64,000 bases of DNA from Nitrospira sp. (GTDB lineage Bacteria; Nitrospirota; Nitrospiria; Nitrospirales; Nitrospiraceae): assembly GCA_035968315.1 (NCBI GenBank), contig JAVYIN010000007.1, positions 466,996 to 530,995 on the forward strand, written 5' to 3'. A model generated the notes under the pieces. It was not told where the DNA came from, ran no database searches, and saw only the letters and a program-made list of their open reading frames with translations. How positions within the stretch are numbered: the first letter of the stretch is position 1; the number at the start of each line of letters is the position of its first letter. The position numbers were made by a program, and so were the translations under genes. Shown here piece after piece: positions 8,259 through 17,032 of this stretch.

Positions 8259-8990
8259 ATGATTCAGACGGCCATGAATATTGCGGACCATCGGCAGTGC
8301 CAAGCCCTGTCGATGTGCTTTCGCGGCAAGCTCTGCGACCAGCTCATGAGCCGGCCTGGACGGCCGGTGTCCAAGGGCGAACTTGTCTATGGGCTCGGCG
8401 ATGCGGCGCAAAGTGTCTTCTTCCTCCGGCAGGGTCTGGTGAAACTCACCTCCTTGAACGAAGATGGGCGCGAGCTCATTTTGCGCCTGCACCAGGCGGG
8501 GGATGTGTTTGGCGAGTTGTGTCATTGCACCGGCGAGCGTCGCGAACAGGCGGTGGCGATGGAAGACGGTGAAGTCGTTGAGTTGAGCTTCGACGAATTT
8601 GTGTCCCATCTGCAAGGCAATCGTCCGGCGTTTCTGCTCTTCCTCTCCAATGTGGCACAGCAACTGTCGTCGGCGTATGAACAGATTCAGACCTTGTCGT
8701 TCAGCAGCACGATGGAGCGGTTGGTGCGCACGTTGAACCGGCTGGCCGATGAATTTGGTGAGCCGGAGGGCGAGTGGACCAGACTCACCCACTATTTCCG
8801 CCAGGATGATCTGGCGCAGATGATTGGCGCGCGCCGTGAGGTTGTCTCGACGCTTTTGAATCAGCTGCGCGAGCAGGGCCTCGTCACCTATGCGCGCAAG
8901 GATGGGCTGCTCTTGCATCGCCCTGCCATCGAACGGTACCTGCTGTCTTCGGAAAAAGCCTCTGTCAGTTTGAAAGATTCCAGCTTTTAG
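8259..8990 (+). CDS. CRP/FNR-family transcriptional regulator with clustered cysteines
   Basis: 243 residues: a cyclic-nucleotide-binding-type beta-roll (about 30-145, with GDVFGEL near 81-87), a dimerisation helix and a C-terminal helix-turn-helix (YFRQDDLAQMIGARREVVS, about 187-205). Five cysteines (14, 20, 26, 88, 90) lie in the sensor half, three of them evenly spaced at the N-terminus. FNR proteins hold a 4Fe-4S cluster with three N-terminal Cys and one distal Cys, though with different spacing. The start at 8259 is preceded by GTGAGGG; the ATG at 8238 is possible. The target genes are unknown. Confidence 0.88.
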   Translation: MIQTAMNIADHRQCQALSMCFRGKLCDQLMSRPGRPVSKGELVYGLGDAAQSVFFLRQGLVKLTSLNEDGRELILRLHQAGDVFGELCHCTGERREQAVAMEDGEVVELSFDEFVSHLQGNRPAFLLFLSNVAQQLSSAYEQIQTLSFSSTMERLVRTLNRLADEFGEPEGEWTRLTHYFRQDDLAQMIGARREVVSTLLNQLREQGLVTYARKDGLLLHRPAIERYLLSSEKASVSLKDSSF

Positions 8991-9148
8991 ATCGTTCCTG
9001 TCGTCAGTGTTATCCCGCTAACTTACAGCGCCGCTTCCATTCGCTATGCTTGCCCATCGCTGCTCCGCCTGGCTATGACCGGTGTCGGTTGGTTCGGCCA
9101 GGTGTGGAGGTTGTCACATGGTCCATCTTGAACAAAGGAGTGTGTCTC

Positions 9149-9793
9149 ATGCGTCATTCATTGTATGCCTTGTCTCTCGCCGTGCTGCTGTTGTCCCCGG
9201 TGGCGTGTGCGCATAGTGCGTCCTCGCCTGCTGCTGCAGGGGCTCAGGCCAACCCGGTCAAGGTAGCGGAAACCAAAGCGGCGCTTCGGGATCTCTGGCT
9301 AGGCCATGTCTTGTCTATTCGCAATGTGGCGGTCGCGACGATGGATAAGAATGCGTCCGCGCGCGAGGCGGCTGAAAAAGGCGTGGTCGCGAATGCTCAA
9401 CAGATCGCGGGGTCTATCGAGCCGTTCTACGGCAAGTCAGCGTCCGACAAGCTGTTCACCCTGCTGGCCGGACACTATGGCGCGATTCGCGATCACTTGG
9501 ATGCGACGGTTGCGGGCAATTCGGCGCAGCAGGAGGCCGCTGTTAAGCAGCTCACTGCGAACGCCATGGAAATCTCAACCTTCCTGAGCGGCGCGAATCC
9601 GAACTGGCCCAAGGATGCCGTCATGGGATTGCTCACGGCTCATGCGGCTCATCACCTTCAACAGTTTCAACAGCTGAAAGATGGAGATTATGTGCACGAG
9701 GGTGAAACCTGGACAGGCATGAAGTCGCATATCTATGTGGTGGCGGATACCCTGGCCATGGGATTGGCCGCGCAGTTTCCAAACAAGTTCTAG
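9149..9793 (+). CDS. exported (possible lipoprotein) four-helix protein
   Basis: 214 residues. AAAGGAG at 9134-9140 precedes the ATG. The signal region LYALSLAVLLLSPVAC could end in a lipobox-like VAC or be cleaved later near AHSA. The mature domain is helical with conserved-looking segments LWLGHVLSIRNV, IEPFYGK, LLAGHYGAI, LTAHAAHHLQQF and a C-terminal QFPNKF. I recall a widespread family of secreted helical proteins with the same EPFYGK and QFPxKF landmarks, often left as hypothetical. Repeated His residues (GH, GH, HAAHH) on successive helices could bind a metal, as in DinB-like bundles. Function unknown. Confidence 0.65.
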   Translation: MRHSLYALSLAVLLLSPVACAHSASSPAAAGAQANPVKVAETKAALRDLWLGHVLSIRNVAVATMDKNASAREAAEKGVVANAQQIAGSIEPFYGKSASDKLFTLLAGHYGAIRDHLDATVAGNSAQQEAAVKQLTANAMEISTFLSGANPNWPKDAVMGLLTAHAAHHLQQFQQLKDGDYVHEGETWTGMKSHIYVVADTLAMGLAAQFPNKF

Positions 9794-9825
9794 CGACGTC
9801 ACGAAGCAAGAGGCCGGTCTCTTGC

Positions 9826-9854
9826 CGCCAGGGGCGAATGAACCGCCCCTGGCG
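9826..9854. terminator. hairpin between convergent genes
   Basis: CGCCAGGGGCG (9826-9836) and its exact complement CGCCCCTGGCG (9844-9854) form an 11-bp stem with a 7-base loop between two convergent stops. There is no strong T-run on either side, so it may be a weak bidirectional terminator or an mRNA 3'-end stabiliser. Confidence 0.55.
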
Positions 9855-9875
9855 TCTCAGGTGAGAGGCTGGAGC

Positions 9876-10661
9876 TCACAACTCAATGCGTTCGTATGTA
9901 GGGGCGGCCAGGTCCTGTAGGCGCAGATCCCACTCAATGAGGAAGATCGTGGAGCGGACCGCGCTCATGGAGAGCAGCCGCCGGCCGTTTTTCGCCACGA
10001 CGCTTTCCGCTTTGGTGAAATCCAGCGTGATATCCGGTCCGGTCCGGTTGCACACGAGCAAGGGAAGGCCGGTGTCTTTGGTGCGGTGTTCCCATTCGCC
10101 GTTGGGGCCGTGGAGTCCCGGCGCCCAGGCGGCGGCGGAGACCAGGAGGCCGGCCCCCTGCCGTCGGAGGTTCTCGGCGATCCCCGGCGAATAGGCATCG
10201 GCGCAAATGAGGAGGCCTACACGCTCCAGCGGCGGTGCCATGACGGGGATCGCTTCAAGGCCTGGCGTTGACCAGGCTTCCGACCCCACCCGCAGGGCGT
10301 TGATCTTCCGATGGGCCCCGGTAATGGCTCCGTCAGGCGTGATGACGAACAGGGAGTTGTGCAGTTGGTTCGTTTGCCGGTCGCGCTCCGGATGGGACAG
10401 GAAGAGTGTGAGCCGCCAGTGCGCCGCCAGCCGGCAGATGTGCGTCATCCAGGGATCCGGCTGGGGTTCGATCCACTCGACTCCGATCTGATCGGCGAAC
10501 GTGTAGCCGCAGACCGCGAGTTCCGGCGTGAGGATCCAGGTGGCACCGGCTTGCGCGGCGGCCGTGATGGCGGCTTCGATGAGCCGGCGGTTATGGGCAA
10601 TCTGGCCGGGGAGCGGGGCCAGGTGCAGAAAGGCGATGCGGAGAGCCGTTCGGGACATCAT
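9876..10661 (-). CDS. nitrilase-superfamily carbon-nitrogen hydrolase
   Basis: 261 residues, the standard size for a single-domain C-N hydrolase. The catalytic triad is visible: Glu in LTPELAVCGY, Lys in AHRKINAL and Cys in GLLICADAYSP. Members hydrolyse amides, nitriles or carbamoyl groups; omega-amidase, N-carbamoylputrescine amidase-type and amide-repair enzymes all share this core, so the substrate is open. The start is put at 10661, where MMSRTALRIAFLH gives the usual first strand; the frame extends 14 codons further. It is divergent from prfC. Confidence 0.88.
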   Translation of the reverse strand: MMSRTALRIAFLHLAPLPGQIAHNRRLIEAAITAAAQAGATWILTPELAVCGYTFADQIGVEWIEPQPDPWMTHICRLAAHWRLTLFLSHPERDRQTNQLHNSLFVITPDGAITGAHRKINALRVGSEAWSTPGLEAIPVMAPPLERVGLLICADAYSPGIAENLRRQGAGLLVSAAAWAPGLHGPNGEWEHRTKDTGLPLLVCNRTGPDITLDFTKAESVVAKNGRRLLSMSAVRSTIFLIEWDLRLQDLAAPTYERIEL

Positions 10662-10815
10662 GGTCTCGCGGGCGTCAAGGGGAACCCTGCCGGGCGGCAT
10701 CATACAAGGTCTTTCCCGGCAGTGCGAGCGATCGGACGCATAAGCCTTCTCCTGTGGACGATGCCGCCTCGCCTGGCGCAGTCACCCTCTTGGTGTGGTA
10801 TATTGCCCACCCACT

Positions 10816-12420
10816 ATGACTACCGACGCGACACTTCACGGTGAACTGGCTGCTGCGACCGCGCAACGGCGGACCTTTGCCATTATCAGCCATCCGGATG
10901 CGGGAAAAACCACGCTGACGGAAAAACTGCTGCTCTATTCCGGCATGATTCGCACGGCGGGCATGGTCCGCGGGCGCAAGGGCGGCAAGGTGGCCGCCTC
11001 GGATTGGATGGGCATGGAACAGGAGCGCGGAATTTCGATCACCGCCTCGGCCATGCAATTCAACTATAAGAACGCCGTCATCAACCTGCTCGATACGCCC
11101 GGACACCAGGATTTCTCCGAAGACACCTATCGCACACTGACGGCGGCGGACAGCGCCATCATGGTGATCGACGCGGCCAAAGGCGTGGAAACGCAGACCC
11201 GCAAGCTGTTTGCGGTCTGCCGCCTGCGCCGCATTCCCGTGCTGACGCTGATCAATAAAATGGACTTGCCGGGGCGGCCGCCGCTCGATCTGATGACCGA
11301 AGTCGAGCAGGCCTTGAGCATTCATGCCAGCGCAATCAACTGGCCGATCGGATCGGGCAGCGAGTTTGCCGGGATTGTGAACCGCAGCGACAACCGGGTG
11401 CAGCTGTTCAGCCGCACGGCGCCTGGCGGGGCGACGAAGGTGACGGTGGACACCCTGATGCTGGACGAACTGGCACGGAGCGGGCGCGTGTCCGATGACG
11501 TGATGGCGCAGGTGCAGCACGACTTGGAATTGATCGAGATCGCCGGCAATCCCTTCTCGCGCGAGCAGTTCCTGCAAGGCGACGTCACGCCGGTGTTTTT
11601 TGCGTCCGCCCTCACGAATTTCGGCATCGAGAGTTTCCTGGACGCCTTTGTGGACCTGGCGCCCTCGCCAAGCGCCCGCCTGGCTGACCGGGATGACGGC
11701 ACGGAAGTGTTGGTGGATCCGATCGACACCCCGTTCAGCGCCTATGTCTTCAAATTGCAGGCGAACATGAATCCCAAACACCGGGACAGCACGGCGTTTC
11801 TGCGGGTCTGTTCCGGACGGTTCGAGCGCGACATGGTGGTGAAGCACCACCGCTTGAACCGCGAGGTGCGCCTCTCGCGCCCCCATAGCATGGTGGCGCA
11901 AACCAGGAGCACGGTGGAAGAAGCCTACCCCGGCGATATCATCGGCATCATCAATCCCGGTCTCTTTGCGATCGGCGATACGATTTCCGTGGGAGGCGGG
12001 TTCAACTTCAAGCCTCTGCCGCAATTTCAGCCGGAGATTTTCGCCCGCATCCGCCCCAGCGATGTGGGGAAGCGGAAGTCGTTCGACAAGGGGATGGAGC
12101 AGATGGCGCAGGAGGGGACGGTGCAGATTCTCCGGAGCCTCAACGACCTGGAGTCCTTGGTGGCGGCGGTCGGGCGGCTGCAGTTCGAGGTCTTGCAATA
12201 CCGGCTGCGTGAAGAATACCGGGTTGAGACGGTGCTCGATGTCCTGTCGTATTCCTGCAGCGCCTGGCTCGAAGGCGATGCGAACACCTTCAAGCTCCCA
12301 TCCAATTCCATGATCGTGAAGGATCACCGCGGCCGTATCGTGGTCCTGTTCGCCGATCAGGTCATGAAGAACATCGCCCGAGACCGCAACCCCGGTCATG
12401 TTTTAAAAGATATGGGCTAG
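10816..12420 (+). CDS. prfC: peptide chain release factor 3
   Basis: 534 residues, close to the 529 of E. coli RF3. The G-domain opens with SHPDAGKTTLTEKLL (P-loop, about 23-37), followed by DTPGHQDFSEDT (switch II) and NKMD (guanine specificity). The segment RGRKGGKVAASDWM and the C-terminal RF3-specific domain are present. RF3 is the GTPase that recycles RF1/RF2 after translation termination. A GTG at 10795 lies upstream, but the ATG at 10816 gives the family N-terminus. A small secreted protein follows 18 bases downstream. Confidence 0.96.
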   Translation: MTTDATLHGELAAATAQRRTFAIISHPDAGKTTLTEKLLLYSGMIRTAGMVRGRKGGKVAASDWMGMEQERGISITASAMQFNYKNAVINLLDTPGHQDFSEDTYRTLTAADSAIMVIDAAKGVETQTRKLFAVCRLRRIPVLTLINKMDLPGRPPLDLMTEVEQALSIHASAINWPIGSGSEFAGIVNRSDNRVQLFSRTAPGGATKVTVDTLMLDELARSGRVSDDVMAQVQHDLELIEIAGNPFSREQFLQGDVTPVFFASALTNFGIESFLDAFVDLAPSPSARLADRDDGTEVLVDPIDTPFSAYVFKLQANMNPKHRDSTAFLRVCSGRFERDMVVKHHRLNREVRLSRPHSMVAQTRSTVEEAYPGDIIGIINPGLFAIGDTISVGGGFNFKPLPQFQPEIFARIRPSDVGKRKSFDKGMEQMAQEGTVQILRSLNDLESLVAAVGRLQFEVLQYRLREEYRVETVLDVLSYSCSAWLEGDANTFKLPSNSMIVKDHRGRIVVLFADQVMKNIARDRNPGHVLKDMG

Positions 12421-12438
12421 GAGCCGGAGGGGGAGCGT

Positions 12439-12789
12439 ATGGCGTATCGCCGATGGCTGGTGCTGGCTGCGGGGGGACTTCTCTGCCTGGTGCCGCCGCA
12501 TGCCTGGGCGAATCCGGCGCAGGAGCGGCTGGCGGCCATGTCGGAGGTGGACCGGAGCGAGGCGCTCGCGATCTTCGTGGAGAGCAGCGGTCAGGTCTGC
12601 CGAGCGGTGGCCCGGACGTTCTTTCAGGGCGAGGATGAGAAGGGGAACGTGTTCTGGAATGTGGAATGCTCGGGCGGCCAATCGTATGTGGTGCAGATCA
12701 AGAACGATCTGAACGGCTCCACACGCGTGCTGACCTGCCGCCGGCTGGAAGCGGCTTCCGGAGGGCGTTGTTTTACGAAGTTGGAATAG
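12439..12789 (+). CDS. small secreted protein with four cysteines
   Basis: 116 residues with a clear signal peptide (hydrophobic about 6-22, cleavage likely after AWA). The mature part carries four Cys (VCRAV, VECSG, LTCRR, GRCFT), which would suit two disulfides in the periplasm. A strong GGAGGGGGAG site lies just before the ATG, 18 bases after prfC, so it is co-transcribed. I do not recognise the family. Confidence 0.7.
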   Translation: MAYRRWLVLAAGGLLCLVPPHAWANPAQERLAAMSEVDRSEALAIFVESSGQVCRAVARTFFQGEDEKGNVFWNVECSGGQSYVVQIKNDLNGSTRVLTCRRLEAASGGRCFTKLE

Positions 12790-12865
12790 TCTGATGACAG
12801 GCTGCATAGTCGATGGCGTCTCGTTGCGGCACGGATTGAGTGTATCCACATCATAGGGTGTCGGG

Positions 12866-13666
12866 ATGAGCCAGCCGGAATATGTCTTCACCTCGGCCGG
12901 GGATCAGCGTGAAATTGAGCGGCTCCAGGCGATCGAACGGGAGTGCGATCCCGCGAGCCGCAGACGGTTGGGCACAGCCGGCCTGACGACCGGGTGGCGC
13001 TGTCTTGAAGTGGGGCCTGGTGCCGGCTCGGTGATGCGCTGGATGGCCGACAAGGTCGGCCCATCCGGACGGGTCTGCGCGGTCGATCTCTCGACGAAAT
13101 TTCTTCCCGCTCAGCTTCCGGCGCATGTCGAAATCCGCCAGGCGGATATACGAACGGTGCCGTTACCCGCGGCCTCGTTTGATCTTGTTCACGCGCGCTA
13201 TGTGCTGATCCATTTGCCGGATTTCGAGGTGGCGCTCTCGGCGATGCTGGCGGCGCTCAAGCCGGGCGGCTGGTTGGTGCTGGAGGAGCCGGATTTCTCC
13301 TCCTCCCGCGGCATCGCCGGCGAGGCCGCGCAATTGGCGTCGGTCCGGCGGATCAATCAGGCGATCCAATCTATGTACGAGACTCGAGGCATGGATGCCG
13401 CCTTGGGGCTGAAGCTCCTGTCTCTGCTCCAAGTGCGGGGGCTGCATGATCTTGCGATGGAGTTCGATGCGCCATGGTCTCCCGGCGGGTCCGAGATGGC
13501 GAGGCTGATGGCGATGTCCGCCGCGCAGCTTCGCGACAAGTATCTGGCGACCGGGTTGGTGACGGAGTCGGATGTGGAGGACTACGGCCGTTTCACCGAA
13601 GACCCGCGCAGCCGCGCGATCTATTATGCGACGGTGGCGGTGATGGGCCGCAAGAGATCCGAGTGA
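12866..13666 (+). CDS. class I SAM-dependent methyltransferase
   Basis: 266 residues. The Rossmann core shows motif I as CLEVGPGAGSVMRWMA (about 47-62), the acidic strand CAVDLS (about 72-77), and motif III/IV around SFDLVHARYVLIHLPDFEVALSAM, as in UbiE/Methyltransf_25-type small-molecule methylases. The C-terminal 100 residues are helical and may form the substrate lid. The downstream RBBP9-like hydrolase gene starts 10 bases later, so the two are likely an operon with tag. The substrate is unknown. Confidence 0.88.
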   Translation: MSQPEYVFTSAGDQREIERLQAIERECDPASRRRLGTAGLTTGWRCLEVGPGAGSVMRWMADKVGPSGRVCAVDLSTKFLPAQLPAHVEIRQADIRTVPLPAASFDLVHARYVLIHLPDFEVALSAMLAALKPGGWLVLEEPDFSSSRGIAGEAAQLASVRRINQAIQSMYETRGMDAALGLKLLSLLQVRGLHDLAMEFDAPWSPGGSEMARLMAMSAAQLRDKYLATGLVTESDVEDYGRFTEDPRSRAIYYATVAVMGRKRSE

Positions 13667-13676
13667 GTAGGTGGTG

Positions 13677-14213
13677 ATGGAGACCCCTGTTCTGGTGCTC
13701 CCCGGCTTCGGCAATTCCGGGTCCGGACATTGGCAAACCCTCTGGGAGGCCCGCCATCCTGCGTGGCGGCGGGTCGAGCTCGGCCGGTGGGATGCGCCGG
13801 TGTGCGGCGAATGGGTTCGTGTGTTGGACGAAGCCGTCCGGGATTGTGCGGCTCCGCCGCTCCTCGTGGCGCACAGCCTGGCCTGTTTGCTCGTGGCCCA
13901 TTGGGCGACACAGTCCACTGCCGAGGTTCGCGGCGCGTTCCTGGTGGCGATTCCCGAACCGGGCAACCCCAGTTTCCCGCCCACGGCCGTGGGATTCACG
14001 CCGGTGCCGATGCAGCAACTCCGGTTTCCCTCTCTCGTGGTGACGAGCGCGAACGATCCGTTTGGATCGTCGGCGTTCGCCCGGCGCTGTGCGACGGCCT
14101 GGGGCAGCCGGTTTGTGGACATCGGCGAGGCCGGGCACATCAACGTCGACAGTCATCTCGGCGAGTGGGACGAGGGTTACGCGCTGTTCCAACATTTTGC
14201 ACAGGCGGTGTAG
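13677..14213 (+). CDS. RBBP9/YdeN-type serine hydrolase
   Basis: 178 residues from the ATG at 13677 (in-frame GTGs at 13671 and 13674 are alternatives). It opens with LVLPGFGNSGSGHWQTLWE, the diagnostic start of the RBBP9/YdeN family of small alpha/beta hydrolases. The nucleophile elbow is AHSLACLL (Ser), the acid is in TSANDPFGS (Asp) and the base in EAGHINVDSHLGEW (first His). Physiological substrates of the family are unknown. It lies between the methyltransferase and tag genes with gaps of 10 and 37 bases. Confidence 0.9.
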   Translation: METPVLVLPGFGNSGSGHWQTLWEARHPAWRRVELGRWDAPVCGEWVRVLDEAVRDCAAPPLLVAHSLACLLVAHWATQSTAEVRGAFLVAIPEPGNPSFPPTAVGFTPVPMQQLRFPSLVVTSANDPFGSSAFARRCATAWGSRFVDIGEAGHINVDSHLGEWDEGYALFQHFAQAV

Positions 14214-14221
14214 ACGAGCCG

Positions 14222-14248
14222 TGGTGAGGCGAGAGGCTGGAGGGGTTG
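14222..14248 (+). repeat. single arm of 7-base degenerate repeat
   Basis: The gap before tag reads as G-rich units with a 7-base period (GTGAGGC, GAGAGGC, TGGAGGG). It resembles one arm of the inverted-pair repeats at 39997-40101, 54005-54084, 57191-57296 and 57710-57776, but I see no opposing arm here. It also supplies the ribosome site of tag. Confidence 0.4.
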
Positions 14249-14250
14249 GC

Positions 14251-14829
14251 ATGGATCGAAAGACTCGATGCCGGTGGGTCGGGGACAAGCCGCACATGAT
14301 CCGCTATCACGACAGGGAATGGGGCCAGCCGGTCCATCGTGACCGGACGCATTTCGAGATGCTGGTGCTCGAAGGCGCGCAGGCGGGGCTGATGTGGGAC
14401 ACCGTGTTGCGGAAGCGGGCCGGTTATCGCAAGGCGTTCGCGGGGTTCGATCCGAACAAGGTGGCGAGGTTCACGGCCAGGACGAAAGCGGCGTTGCTGG
14501 AGAATCCCGATATCATCCGCAACCGGCTCAAGATCGACTCGGCGGTCGGCAATGCGCAGGCCTTCCTGGCCATCCAGCAAGAATTCGGCTCGTTCGATGC
14601 CTATGTCTGGTCGTTTGTCGGCGGGGAGCCGATCGTCAATCGCTGGAAGCGGATGAGCGAGATTCCTGCCACGAGCCCGGTGAGCGAGACTCTGTCCAAA
14701 GACCTCAAGAAGCGTGGGTTCCGGTTTGTCGGGAGCACGATCATCTACGCCTACTTGCAGGCGTGCGGGCTCGTGAACGATCACACGACGGATTGTTTCG
14801 TGACGCAACCGCCAGCCCGCGGCCGGTGA
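14251..14829 (+). CDS. tag: DNA-3-methyladenine glycosylase I
   Basis: 192 residues versus 187 for E. coli Tag. The zinc-snap ligands are all present: Cys7 (TRCRW), His20 (RYHDREWG), His178 and Cys182 (NDHTTDC). The base-recognition region LEGAQAGLMWDTVLRKR aligns with the E. coli active site, including its Glu. The enzyme excises N3-methyladenine in base-excision repair. The frame is open upstream, but the ATG at 14251 gives the conserved N-terminus. Confidence 0.95.
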   Translation: MDRKTRCRWVGDKPHMIRYHDREWGQPVHRDRTHFEMLVLEGAQAGLMWDTVLRKRAGYRKAFAGFDPNKVARFTARTKAALLENPDIIRNRLKIDSAVGNAQAFLAIQQEFGSFDAYVWSFVGGEPIVNRWKRMSEIPATSPVSETLSKDLKKRGFRFVGSTIIYAYLQACGLVNDHTTDCFVTQPPARGR

Positions 14830-14840
14830 AGGTCATTGGC

Positions 14841-15440
14841 TTAGCGGGGTGCCGTGGATTTCATCAAGCTGTCGGCTTGCGGCGGGGAGAATCCTTGATA
14901 ACCGCGGTGCCGTTCCGCGAGTTCCAGCACCGAGAAGGGCTGGCCGTCGACCATTTCAGGTGATGAAAAAATCTGCCGGAGCTGGCCGCCCCTGGCCCCC
15001 ACGATGCTTCCGGCGAACACCACGCCTTCCTTCTTGAGCCGGTCGATCGCCTGCTCAATGTCTTCGACACGCACAGCCACGTGGTGAAACACCTGATCGC
15101 CGAACTTCTTCACCCAGCCGGGGATGATGCTGGTCTTGCCGCGCTCGTCCGGGTAGGCCTGATCGACGAAGAGGGCGGGGTAGCCTGGTTTCCGATAGAC
15201 CTTGGCATACCAATCGTCGTATTGCAGCGTTTCGTCGTAGGCATAGCCGAGTGCGGCAAATGGGGCCGCCCCCCGGTCGATGTCGAGAGTTCTGATCGTC
15301 ACGTGGTCGACGACCGGTGCGAGTCCGACGCCGGCTTCGTCCAGCAGTGCTTTCAGCACGGTTGCGGCCTTGTTGTGTGCGACGTACTCCGACACCATCT
15401 TGTCCATGAGCTGATCGAGTTCACGGTTGTGATCTGTCAT
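14841..15440 (-). CDS. VOC-fold metal-dependent enzyme, DUF1338-like, in lysine operon
   Basis: 199 residues, started at 15440 by a strong AGGAGG. After a helical N-terminus, two beta-alpha-beta modules carry possible metal ligands: His in VVDHVTIRT, His in [10 protein letters not shown] and Glu in [10 protein letters not shown], the His-His-Glu set of VOC dioxygenase-like proteins. The stretch DHVTIRT...ALGY...Y also recalls DUF1338 (2-oxoadipate dioxygenase/decarboxylase, HglS). It overlaps the 3' end of an ALDH7 gene by 20 bases and follows saccharopine dehydrogenase, so a step in lysine or 2-aminoadipate breakdown is plausible. The family link to DUF1338 is tentative. Confidence 0.75.
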   Translation of the reverse strand: MTDHNRELDQLMDKMVSEYVAHNKAATVLKALLDEAGVGLAPVVDHVTIRTLDIDRGAAPFAALGYAYDETLQYDDWYAKVYRKPGYPALFVDQAYPDERGKTSIIPGWVKKFGDQVFHHVAVRVEDIEQAIDRLKKEGVVFAGSIVGARGGQLRQIFSSPEMVDGQPFSVLELAERHRGYQGFSPPQADSLMKSTAPR

Positions 15441-16989
15441 GGCCGTTCCTCCTGTCGAGCGATGATCCGAACGTGATGCCTTGTGCCAGAGGGAGATCCG
15501 TGCCCCAATTGACGGTATTGGTTTGACGGCGCATGTAGGCCTTCCAGGCATCAGAGCCGGCCTCCCGTCCGCCGCCGGTGTCTTTTTCTCCGCCGAAGGC
15601 TCCGCCGATCTCCGCGCCGGACGTCCCGATGTTGATATTGGCAATGCCGCAATCGCTGCCCGAGGCGGAGAGGAACCGTTCGCTGTGCCGCAGGTCGTTG
15701 GTGAAGAGGGCGGAGGAGAGGCCTTGCGGGACGCCGTTCTGGAGGCGGATCGCCTCGTCAAGCGATTGAAACGGCATCACATAGAGAATCGGCGCAAAGG
15801 TTTCTTGCTGGACGACCGGCCAGTGATTCTCCGCCCTGACGATTGTCGGTTCGACGAAGCAGCCGGGACGATTCAGCACATGCCCGCCGGAGAGGATCTG
15901 CCCGCCCTCTTTCTTGACCTCCTCGATCGCGGCACAATAGGCCTCCACTGCGGCCTGATCGATGAGCGGTCCCATGAGCACATCCGGCTCTAACGGGTTG
16001 CCGATGCGGACCTGGCTGTAAGCCTTGACCAGTTTGCCGAGGAATTCGTCGTACCGCGCGGCGTGGACCAAGAGGCGCCGCGTGGTGGTGCAGCGCTGGC
16101 CGGCGGTGCCCACGGCGCCGAAGAGGAGCGCGCGCAGCGCCAGGTCGAGGTCGGCGGTCTCATCGACGATGACCGCGTTATTGCCGCCCAGTTCGAGGAG
16201 GGTGCGTCCCAGGCGCCGGGCGACGGTCGAGGCGACGCGGCGGCCGACCGGAACCGAGCCGGTAAAGGATATGAGCGGCAGCCGCTTGTCCTGCACCATC
16301 GTCTCGGCGAGCGTCGTCTGGTCGGTGACGCAGAGCGAGAAAATCCCCGGGCAGCCCTGCTGCTCCATCACGCGGTTGCAGATGCGCTGCACGGCGATGG
16401 CGCAGAGCGGGGCCTTGGAGGACGGTTTCCAGATGACCGTGTCGCCGGTGATCGCGGCCAGGAACGCATTCCAGGCCCAGACGGCCACGGGGAAATTAAA
16501 CGCGGTGATTACGCCGACCGGCCCCAAGGGGTGCCATTGTTCGCTCATGCGGTGGGCTGGCCGCTCGGAGGGCATCGTCGCGCCATAGAGCATCCGCGCC
16601 TGCCCGACGGCGAAGTCGGCCATGTCGATCATCTCCTGAACTTCGCCATCCCCCTCGGCTTTGATCTTGCCGACTTCGAGGGAGACCAGCGTGCCCAGGT
16701 GGTCCTTGTGCTCTCGCAGCGCCAGGCCGATCAGCCGGACCAGTTCTCCGCGTTTCGGTGCCGGAACCAGGCGCCAGCTCGCAAAGGCCTCGAGCGAGGC
16801 TTTGACGATGCGGTCGTACTCGTCGGCGGAGCAGGGCTGGACCCCGGCGATGGTCTCGCCGGTCGCCGGATTCAGTGACGGCAAGACGGGGGCCTTGCTG
16901 TCGGCGGACCACGGTGCCGTTCCGGCGTGGCCGCCAGGATTGACGGCCTGGATGCCGAGATCCTGAAGTGCCGCGTGGATCGTGCTCAT
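15421..16989 (-). CDS. ALDH7 (antiquitin-type) aldehyde dehydrogenase, likely alpha-aminoadipic semialdehyde dehydrogenase
   Basis: 522 residues. The catalytic Cys300 lies in [12 protein letters not shown] and the general-base Glu in LLELGGNN. The C-terminal segments [16 protein letters not shown] and [15 protein letters not shown] are strongly reminiscent of antiquitin (ALDH7A1), which oxidises alpha-aminoadipic semialdehyde to 2-aminoadipate. The start at 16989 is chosen because GGAGG lies nine bases upstream; an ATG at 16995 is possible. It is the middle gene of a minus-strand operon, 43 bases after saccharopine dehydrogenase, whose product is the aldehyde this enzyme would use. Confidence 0.92.
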   Translation of the reverse strand: MSTIHAALQDLGIQAVNPGGHAGTAPWSADSKAPVLPSLNPATGETIAGVQPCSADEYDRIVKASLEAFASWRLVPAPKRGELVRLIGLALREHKDHLGTLVSLEVGKIKAEGDGEVQEMIDMADFAVGQARMLYGATMPSERPAHRMSEQWHPLGPVGVITAFNFPVAVWAWNAFLAAITGDTVIWKPSSKAPLCAIAVQRICNRVMEQQGCPGIFSLCVTDQTTLAETMVQDKRLPLISFTGSVPVGRRVASTVARRLGRTLLELGGNNAVIVDETADLDLALRALLFGAVGTAGQRCTTTRRLLVHAARYDEFLGKLVKAYSQVRIGNPLEPDVLMGPLIDQAAVEAYCAAIEEVKKEGGQILSGGHVLNRPGCFVEPTIVRAENHWPVVQQETFAPILYVMPFQSLDEAIRLQNGVPQGLSSALFTNDLRHSERFLSASGSDCGIANINIGTSGAEIGGAFGGEKDTGGGREAGSDAWKAYMRRQTNTVNWGTDLPLAQGITFGSSLDRRNGHDRSQP

Positions 16990-17032
16990 AGGCATCAGCC
17001 TCCATAGTCGTTGAACGAGGGCCGATTCGTAT

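Noticed and set aside
10675-12399. 574-codon minus-strand frame under prfC
   Set aside because: No recognisable domain; the plus strand encodes full-length RF3.
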